A stretch of DNA of 34,488 bases from Candidatus Uhrbacteria bacterium (GTDB lineage: Bacteria; Patescibacteriota; Patescibacteriia; UBA9934; GWF2-40-263): NCBI GenBank assembly GCA_016188475.1, contig JACPHT010000008.1:1-34488 (forward strand), in the 5' to 3' direction. Below, piece after piece: positions 29,536 to 34,488 of this stretch. A program made the position numbers and the translations under genes. The notes under the pieces are model-generated. The model was not told the DNA's origin. It was given only the letters and a program-made list of their open reading frames with translations, and did no database searches. The stretch's first letter is position 1, and each line of letters opens with the position of its first letter.

Positions 29536-31545
29536 TTATTTCTTTAACAAATCAATTTCATCTCTCAAAATCGCCGCGGTTTCAAAATCCAACATCCGCG
29601 TCGCTTCTTTCATTTCTTGCTCTTTTTCTTTAATTACTTGTTTAATTTCGTGTGGCTCGGCAGTTAGCTCAAGCTCTAAAATTCGTTCCGATGTTTCCTG
29701 TTTTTCTCCTCCAAGATTGCCTCGAATATCCTTGATTTCTTTTTGAATACTTTGCGGAGTTATGTGATGTGTCTTATTATATTCGATTTGAATTTTGCGT
29801 CTGCGATCTGTTTCTTTAATCGCGCGTTTGAGCGATCCTGTCATTTGATCCGCGTACAAAATAACTTCTCCATTTATATTACGAGCCGCGCGTCCAATTG
29901 TTTGAATGATCGACGTTTCTGAGCGCAAAAAACCTTCTTTATCAGCATCCAAAATCGCGACGAGCGTTACTTCAGGCAGATCCAATCCCTCACGAAGCAG
30001 GTTCACACCAATCACAACGTCATACGCGCCCTTTCGCAAATCAGAAAGAATCGTGATGCGATCAAGAGTTTCAACATCAGAATGAAGATATTGAACTTTG
30101 ATATTTTTTTCTTTTAAGAACTCCGTCAAATCTTCCGCCATTTTTTTTGTAAGAGTTGTGACGAGCACACGTTCCTTTTTTGGAACACGATTTTCGACTT
30201 CTTTTATCAAATCACCAACTTGGCCATCGTTTGAGTCTGTCGGTGTGATAGGACGCACTGTAATTTTTGGATCAACAAGCCCTGTTGGACGGATAACTTG
30301 CTCAACAACTTGTTGAGAAACTTTTTTTTCGTAAACACTTGGCGTCGCGCTTGTAAAAATTACCTGACCAATCTTTTTTTCAAACTCATTAAACTGAAGC
30401 GGACGATTATCAAGCGCTGACGGCAAACGAAAACCATGCTCGATCAAAGTTTTTTTTCGAGCCTGATCCCCATTGTACATTCCGGAAACTTGAGGAACAG
30501 TCACATGAGACTCATCAATGATAGTTAAAAAATCTTTCGAAAAATAATCGATGAGTGTTTTTGGAGCTTCGCCTGGCGAACGCCCGTCGAAATAACGTGA
30601 ATAATTTTCAATTCCATTGCAATAACCGATTTGTTCGATGAGCTCAAGATCATATCGTGTGCGTCGACTCAATCGTTCTGCCTCAAGAATTTGTCCAGAC
30701 TTTTCTAATTCTTCCAAACGATTTTTTAGTTCCTGGCGAATCGCGCGAATCGCACTTTTTTGTTTTGAACTTGAAACAACATAATGTTTAGCTGGAAAAA
30801 TCCAAATGTTATTAACTGCCTTTCGAAGTTTCCTCGTTATTGGATCAAGTTCATGAATCGAATTTACATAATCTTGCTCAAACAACAAACGATAGATAAT
30901 TTCTTCATTCATCGGCATTATCTCAAGCACATCGCCCTGAACTCGAAAATGTCCGCGAGTTAAATCAGAGTTCGTTCGTTCAAATTGCATTTCAACAAGT
31001 CGTCTCATCAATTCCTCCCTCTTGGACATCTGGGCCATCTTGGACATCTGGGCATTTTCTTCAATTCCAACATGTAACATTTCATTCTCATACGCTTCCG
31101 GACTTCCCAAATTATAAATACAAGAAACTGATGCGACAACAATAACATCTCTTCTGCTTAACAACGCTTGCGTTGCCGCGTGTCTTAAACGATCAATCTC
31201 CTCATTTATCATTGATTCTTTTTCAATGTATGTATCGGTTCGCGGCATGTATGCTTCAGGTTGATAGTAATCATAATAACTTACGAAATACTCGACAGAG
31301 TTTTCTGGAAAAAATTCTCGAAACTCGTTGCAAAGTTGAGCCGCAAGTGTTTTGTTGTGCGCAATCACAAGTGTCGGACGCTGAATTTGTTCGATCACAT
31401 TCGCAATCGTAAAAGTTTTTCCAGAACCGGTAACTCCAAGCAAAGTTTGAGCGCGATTTCCAGCTCGAACACCGACCATTAGTTGCTCAATGGCTTTTGG
31501 TTGATCACCGGCAGGTTGAAATTTAGAGCGAAGTTTAAATTCCAT
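29536..31545 (-). CDS. uvrB: Excinuclease ABC subunit B
   Basis: A 669-residue damage-verifying helicase-like subunit. Walker A '[15 protein letters not shown]', the beta-hairpin region '[20 protein letters not shown]', '[32 protein letters not shown]', 'QTIGRAARN' and the C-terminal UVR motif '[23 protein letters not shown]' are all present. Length and start ([22 protein letters not shown]) are normal. An in-frame near-tandem repeat encodes [10 protein letters not shown] at about residue 167 (31022-31054), a place where most UvrB proteins have a short loop. The gene lies upstream of uvrA on the same strand, with a 306-bp structured gap between them. A hairpin TCCCAT/ATGGGA at about 31556-31582 precedes it. 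Confidence 0.96.
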   Translation of the reverse strand: MEFKLRSKFQPAGDQPKAIEQLMVGVRAGNRAQTLLGVTGSGKTFTIANVIEQIQRPTLVIAHNKTLAAQLCNEFREFFPENSVEYFVSYYDYYQPEAYMPRTDTYIEKESMINEEIDRLRHAATQALLSRRDVIVVASVSCIYNLGSPEAYENEMLHVGIEENAQMSKMAQMSKREELMRRLVEMQFERTNSDLTRGHFRVQGDVLEIMPMNEEIIYRLLFEQDYVNSIHELDPITRKLRKAVNNIWIFPAKHYVVSSSKQKSAIRAIRQELKNRLEELEKSGQILEAERLSRRTRYDLELIEQIGYCNGIENYSRYFDGRSPGEAPKTLIDYFSKDFLTIIDESHVTVPQVSGMYNGDQARKKTLIEHGFRLPSALDNRPLQFNEFEKKIGQVIFTSATPSVYEKKVSQQVVEQVIRPTGLVDPKITVRPITPTDSNDGQVGDLIKEVENRVPKKERVLVTTLTKKMAEDLTEFLKEKNIKVQYLHSDVETLDRITILSDLRKGAYDVVIGVNLLREGLDLPEVTLVAILDADKEGFLRSETSIIQTIGRAARNINGEVILYADQMTGSLKRAIKETDRRRKIQIEYNKTHHITPQSIQKEIKDIRGNLGGEKQETSERILELELTAEPHEIKQVIKEKEQEMKEATRMLDFETAAILRDEIDLLKK
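31022..31054. repeat. 18-bp tandem repeat in frame in uvrB
   Basis: TTGGACATCTGGGCCATC is followed by TTGGACATCTGGGCA. On the coding strand this reads [11 protein letters not shown], and the unit is a multiple of three. It resembles the GGTCCTTTTGGTC-type low-complexity runs at 28770-28805 in uvrA and 16690-16728 upstream of rsmH. Confidence 0.75.
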
Positions 31546-31643
31546 AAATCAAATTTCCCATCGAGTTGAAACTCTATGGGATGAGGTGAGCAAATATATC
31601 TTCATTATAACGATACCACAAGTACGAACAAACGTCGAACAAA

Positions 31644-31678
31644 TAAAAAACTCACGTGATCAGATCGATCTTGTGAGT
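31644..31678 (-). terminator. Intrinsic terminator of the gene pair at 31678-32530
   Basis: On the minus strand ACTCAC...GTGAGT (outer 6 bp) encloses GATC/GATC, followed by TTTTTTATTTG. The stop codon of the upstream gene touches the 5' arm. Confidence 0.75.
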
Positions 31679-31869
31679 CAAGAAATATAGTGATTCCACG
31701 CGCAATTACGCAAACATGCGCGTTCAATTTCTTTTGAAAAAGCATCGCCATTATCGATGATGGCTTGTGCTTCGTCAAAAGTCATATTTGGAAACTCGCT
31801 AACTATAATCGCGAAAATGTCAGCAAGTAGTTCACCACTGATTGGCTTAACCTCATAGTCATGCTTCAT
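31678..31869 (-). CDS. Small hypothetical protein with the domain shared by its neighbour
   Basis: A 63-residue protein. Residues 9-55 ('ISGELLADIFAIIVSEFPNM...DEAQAIIDNGDAFSKEIERACLR') align by eye with the N-terminal 50 residues of the upstream protein ('ITGEQVGTICTIIEHAIPIE...DAHAIIKNRKAFAADIRRVFLK'). Both have the order [IL]xGE, a hydrophobic helix, (D/E)AxAII(D/K)N, xAFxxxIxR. The ATG at 31869 follows GAGGG about 8 nt upstream and overlaps the end of the upstream gene by 11 nt, so translation is coupled. No known function. It is probably a helical protein-protein or DNA-binding module, which I infer only from its size and helix content. Confidence 0.65.
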   Translation of the reverse strand: MKHDYEVKPISGELLADIFAIIVSEFPNMTFDEAQAIIDNGDAFSKEIERACLRNCAWNHYIS

Positions 31870-32530
31870 TAGAATCCCTCACTATCACTTCGACAAGCCA
31901 TCGCCATGTATCATCTTTTGCTAAGTCAGCTCTACTGAAGTGAACGTTGCCAATCTTGTTAAAGTAGCTGGGAATATAAGTATCAGGACGTTTATCGAGT
32001 TCCCAGCTTGAATCGCAGATCCCAATCGGACCTTCATTGTCGTGTTGACGATACTTTGTCATGAAAGCAATCAACCACTGACAATGTGGAATCCTGCCAT
32101 GTGACTGAAGTTGTCTCCTGACAGATTCAATGTTACCGAAACGTCCGATTCGAACAAGCTTGAAACGACGGGTGTATTTCCCAATAATCGTAACGCCGGA
32201 ATATTTCCACCCTGTCATTCCTTTACAACAGTCTTCCGGCTGTATCTCATCAGCGTCAAGAGTAAGTTCAAATTCCACATTGTCAGCTGGTATGTTTTGA
32301 GCAGCAACACTGGTTGATCGTTGTGATGGGGATCCAGCTCTATACTTCGGAATGTATTTTTTTAAAAACACGCGTCTGATATCTGCGGCAAACGCCTTAC
32401 GATTTTTTATGATCGCGTGAGCGTCAACGTTGGAAAGTCTTTCAATCGGAATCGCGTGTTCGATGATAGTGCAAATTGTTCCGACTTGTTCGCCGGTTAT
32501 TAAGTTTGTTGCGCATTGAACATCTTTCAT
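31859..32530 (-). CDS. Hypothetical protein with duplicated N-terminal helical domain
   Basis: A 223-residue protein from the ATG at 32530, which has GGAG 9 nt upstream. A second ATG at 32545 overlaps this Shine-Dalgarno and is less likely. The N-terminal ~50 residues are the domain shared with the downstream gene. A Ser/Gln-rich linker follows (about 70-85), then a C-terminal domain (about 90-220) with 'CCKGMTGWKYSG', 'RFKLVRIGRFGNIESVRRQLQSHGRIPHCQWLIAFM' and 'GICDSSWELD'. It is followed by a closing 'WRWLVEVIV' strand. I do not recognise the C-terminal domain, though such 'GICDSSW' and 'F...YRQHD' motifs look like a conserved family. Base composition is more even (less AT-rich) than in the repair genes. 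Confidence 0.65.
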   Translation of the reverse strand: MKDVQCATNLITGEQVGTICTIIEHAIPIERLSNVDAHAIIKNRKAFAADIRRVFLKKYIPKYRAGSPSQRSTSVAAQNIPADNVEFELTLDADEIQPEDCCKGMTGWKYSGVTIIGKYTRRFKLVRIGRFGNIESVRRQLQSHGRIPHCQWLIAFMTKYRQHDNEGPIGICDSSWELDKRPDTYIPSYFNKIGNVHFSRADLAKDDTWRWLVEVIVRDSNEA

Positions 32531-32633
32531 GAGATATTTCTCCATGTTTGTTGGTTTGAAGGTACAAAACTAACGCTCAAGACTAGCATTTTGAACTTTT
32601 ATTGTCAATTGTCAGAAAGGTTGTATGAAATTG

Positions 32634-32655
32634 TAGCCCACGGCTTCAGCTGTGG
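32634..32655. repeat. Second dispersed hairpin family, CCCACGGCTTCAGCTGTGG
   Basis: TAGCCCACGGCTTCAGCTGT followed by GG, an inverted and slightly changed copy of the hairpin at 16654-16676. Confidence 0.65.
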
Positions 32656-32680
32656 TGTTGAAAAGTTATAAAGGGTTATT

Positions 32681-32705
32681 GGCTAACGGCTAATGGCTAA
32701 AGGCT
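32681..32705. repeat. Short tandem GGCTAA(N) repeat
   Basis: GGCTAAC, GGCTAAT, GGCTAAA and GGCT occur in succession just downstream of the vWA-protein terminator. I see no gene in 32546-32716. Confidence 0.7.
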
Positions 32706-32716
32706 CACTTCCCAAC

Positions 32717-32745
32717 AAAAAAAGCGCGAGGATAAACCTCACGCA
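32717..32745 (-). terminator. Intrinsic terminator of the vWA-protein gene
   Basis: On the minus strand GCGTGAGG (32744-32737) and CCTCGCGC (32731-32724) form an 8-bp stem with loop TTTAT, followed by seven T. The gene's TGA stop lies in the 5' arm. Confidence 0.85.
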
Positions 32746-34488
32746 GTGCGAGCGGCCAGAACGACCGCTGTGAAAACTTTAACCAGCTCTTTGTTGAGCT
32801 CGTTCCATGAGTCAAAGAAAAGCTCAATTGGATACGTTCGTGGCGCAATATCTATACCGACCAGAATCCTCATCGGAAGAATGCCACGCGCGAGAAGCGC
32901 GTCAGTTTCTTTTTTCACTGCCGCAATATGTGCAGGCGCGCCATCGCACGTTGTGATGAGAAGTTTGCGTGGTCGCCGAATCCCTTGTAGCCAGTTTCCT
33001 GCCACACGGATTCCAAGTTCCTCCTGTGTTCCACCTCTGCATTCAACGCCAGCGATCCCATTGTTCGCTTGCGCAGAACCGCAGTCAAACACTTGATCGT
33101 GAAAGGCAAAGAAAGCTGACTCAACAGAGCGATAATGTGGAAGAATCGCCTCGTTGAGCGCAACAGCGAGTTCTGTTGCAGCGTTCAAAGCTGACATTGA
33201 TCCGCTAACGTCAGACAGGAATGCAATTCCGACATCAAGACGCTGTTCACGCAGTTCGATCTGCATACAGTCGCCTCGGCCAGTCACAAGAATAGGTAGA
33301 GCTTCAATATCGAATTCCCCGCGCGTCAAGCCAGTTAGCCGATGCACTTCTGGAATACTCAAACGCTGAATGATTTCACTCAAACCGCGAACTTGCGATC
33401 TGACTTTTGAAAGTATCGGACGATACGCAACTGGATTTGGTGGAACCTTCACAACTGGAAGTGTCTTTCCAGCGCCTGCACCAGAGCCAAAAAATTTTCC
33501 AGCTCCTGATCCAGTCTTTTTAGAGACAACAGCCAATTGGCTTGGAAGAACAGCAAGACTCTTTCTTCGACGGATTGACAGCTTGCTTGCCATCATCTGT
33601 CGAAACAGTCTTGCGAGTTTAGGATCAGACCTGTTTCCAGAAATCGCTTTCTGAAGAGCTTGCATAAACTGTTTAAAGTTCTGCTCGCTTTCAAAAATTT
33701 CCTGCTCTCGTTTTTTATCTTCCTCTGTCGCGTTATCACGCAAGATTTGAAGGATGTGTTTGGAAGCTGTAAGCAGACATTCGTAACGACACTTGTGTGC
33801 GTTCACGCGCCTGACTGCTCGAAGCGCAATGTTTACACATCTGCACACAATAGCGTGTTTCGGTCTTGTTCGTTTCTTGATCGCGTAAACGAAATCGATG
33901 AACACTGACGTCTCACACCCAAGCGAAGTTCCGTTCAAACTCTTGATTGTCTCTCCGGTCTTGGAATCTTTGGATTCACCCGGAAGCAAGTAACCAAGCC
34001 GTCTGAAAATAGGATCTTTATTACCTGGAAATTCCTTCACCTGTTTGTCATCAGCTCGACGATCCATTATCAGGTTGAGGATGTTGGCAAGTACATCTCC
34101 GCCTTCTTCTTGCGCTCGAGTAAGAAGAGCGGCTCCATTTCGATCGTAGCGAATATGCCCTGCCTCGTGCAAACCTCGTCCAAAACCGGCTTCGATCTGA
34201 CCTTGCAAGAATGGTTCCGGATTGAAATTGATTACAGAACAGCAGTCTGTTGAAGCTGTTCCGTTTCCTACAAGTTCAAGACGTACGCCACCTTCTGCGA
34301 TCGCGAGTATTCGAGCAAGCATCTCATCCACAAACGGTTCAATGTCAGACGGTTCAAACACTGGTTCCGGAGGTGGTGCTGGCTGTTGTGAAACAAGCCT
34401 TAACTGAACAGGCTGTGTTGAATTCGAGGATGAAATTACATTGGACAATGGTTCAGACTCGCGCCTGATCTTGGCCAGCGTAATTGCA
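32739..34488 (-). CDS. vWA-domain protein with N-terminal HExxH motif (5' end beyond the window)
   Basis: At least 582 residues; the frame stays open to the window edge. A TTG at 34448 exists, but the upstream codons read as normal protein (ITLAKIRRESEPLS), so the true start is probably beyond. The N-terminal part has 'GRGLHEAGHIRYD', an HExxH metallopeptidase-like motif, and 'NLIMDRRAD'. A central basic and Gly-rich stretch (GSGAGKFFGSGAGAG) follows. The C-terminal von Willebrand A domain has the MIDAS residues DVSGSMS, the Thr in GGTQEE and the Asp in TTCDGAP. This layout resembles CobT/CoxE-like vWA proteins that work with a MoxR/CobS-type AAA+ ATPase. Such a partner would be sought upstream, outside the window. 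Composition is GC-richer than in the repair genes. Client unknown. Confidence 0.8.
   Translation of the reverse strand, partial: AITLAKIRRESEPLSNVISSSNSTQPVQLRLVSQQPAPPPEPVFEPSDIEPFVDEMLARILAIAEGGVRLELVGNGTASTDCCSVINFNPEPFLQGQIEAGFGRGLHEAGHIRYDRNGAALLTRAQEEGGDVLANILNLIMDRRADDKQVKEFPGNKDPIFRRLGYLLPGESKDSKTGETIKSLNGTSLGCETSVFIDFVYAIKKRTRPKHAIVCRCVNIALRAVRRVNAHKCRYECLLTASKHILQILRDNATEEDKKREQEIFESEQNFKQFMQALQKAISGNRSDPKLARLFRQMMASKLSIRRRKSLAVLPSQLAVVSKKTGSGAGKFFGSGAGAGKTLPVVKVPPNPVAYRPILSKVRSQVRGLSEIIQRLSIPEVHRLTGLTRGEFDIEALPILVTGRGDCMQIELREQRLDVGIAFLSDVSGSMSALNAATELAVALNEAILPHYRSVESAFFAFHDQVFDCGSAQANNGIAGVECRGGTQEELGIRVAGNWLQGIRRPRKLLITTCDGAPAHIAAVKKETDALLARGILPMRILVGIDIAPRTYPIELFFDSWNELNKELVKVFTAVVLAARTA

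Noticed and set aside
32739-34448. TTG at 34448 as start of the vWA protein
   Set aside because: The frame remains open to the window edge with normal coding appearance, and no Shine-Dalgarno precedes the TTG, so the gene is treated as partial.

Overview
The window looks like a chromosomal segment of an AT-rich candidate-phyla-radiation (Patescibacteria/Parcubacteria-like) bacterium. This is an inference from several signs: compact UvrA and UvrC, VKOR and MEMO/CapA genes, a small S23-type four-helix-bundle gene, many orphan membrane proteins, and very frequent short palindromic repeats between and inside genes. TGA is used as an ordinary stop (code 11), which argues against the UGA-glycine lineages. 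Almost all genes are on the minus strand.

Layout. 1-1810: a possible structured RNA with a terminator, a GC-richer orphan gene with its own promoter and terminator, a flavin-type split-barrel gene and a repeat-filled gap. 1811-6382 (minus): ftsI, murF, then a membrane-anchored Cys-containing protein, VKOR and a DoxX-like protein, i.e. wall synthesis followed by a probable envelope disulfide module. 6609-8789: small genes, including an S23/IVS-type protein, a second GC-rich orphan and a GIY-YIG protein, all bordered by repeats. 8876-14280: truD with a membrane methyltransferase, tRNA-Pro(CGG), cobA, and a cysS-glycosidase lipoprotein pair preceded by an elaborate leader. 14396-14555: a highly structured putative RNA. 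14572-17265: mraZ-rsmH-ftsL and a membrane protein, headed by a clear MraZ operator. 17332-24795: ECF sigma factor, membrane-anchored alpha-2-macroglobulin and a MEMO-CapA fusion, all with overlapping reading frames. 24852-31545: uvrC, a cupredoxin lipoprotein (plus strand), uvrA and uvrB, so a complete UvrABC set. 31678-34488: two small genes sharing a domain and the 5'-truncated gene of a vWA/HExxH protein.

The most interesting signal is upstream of cysS. A promoter fires into a leader whose first 26 nt can pair (25 of 26 positions) with the 26 nt covering the cysS start codon. Between the two arms lies a 21-codon ORF with a near-perfect Shine-Dalgarno. It has three Cys codons and overlaps the cysS start. 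This looks like cysteine-responsive translational control of cysteinyl-tRNA synthetase by a Cys-codon leader peptide, with the downstream glycosidase gene coupled by an ATGA overlap.

Other second-look items are a multibranched RNA beside cysS with tandem G-A pairs, the sigma/alpha-2-macroglobulin cassette, and the dispersed palindrome family. The palindrome has a constant core (CCTTCGACa/gaGCTCAGG), but many copies carry long stems of different, locus-specific sequence. It inserts in frame in uvrA and the MEMO-CapA gene, nests in itself, and supplies stop codons and Shine-Dalgarno sequences to neighbouring genes.
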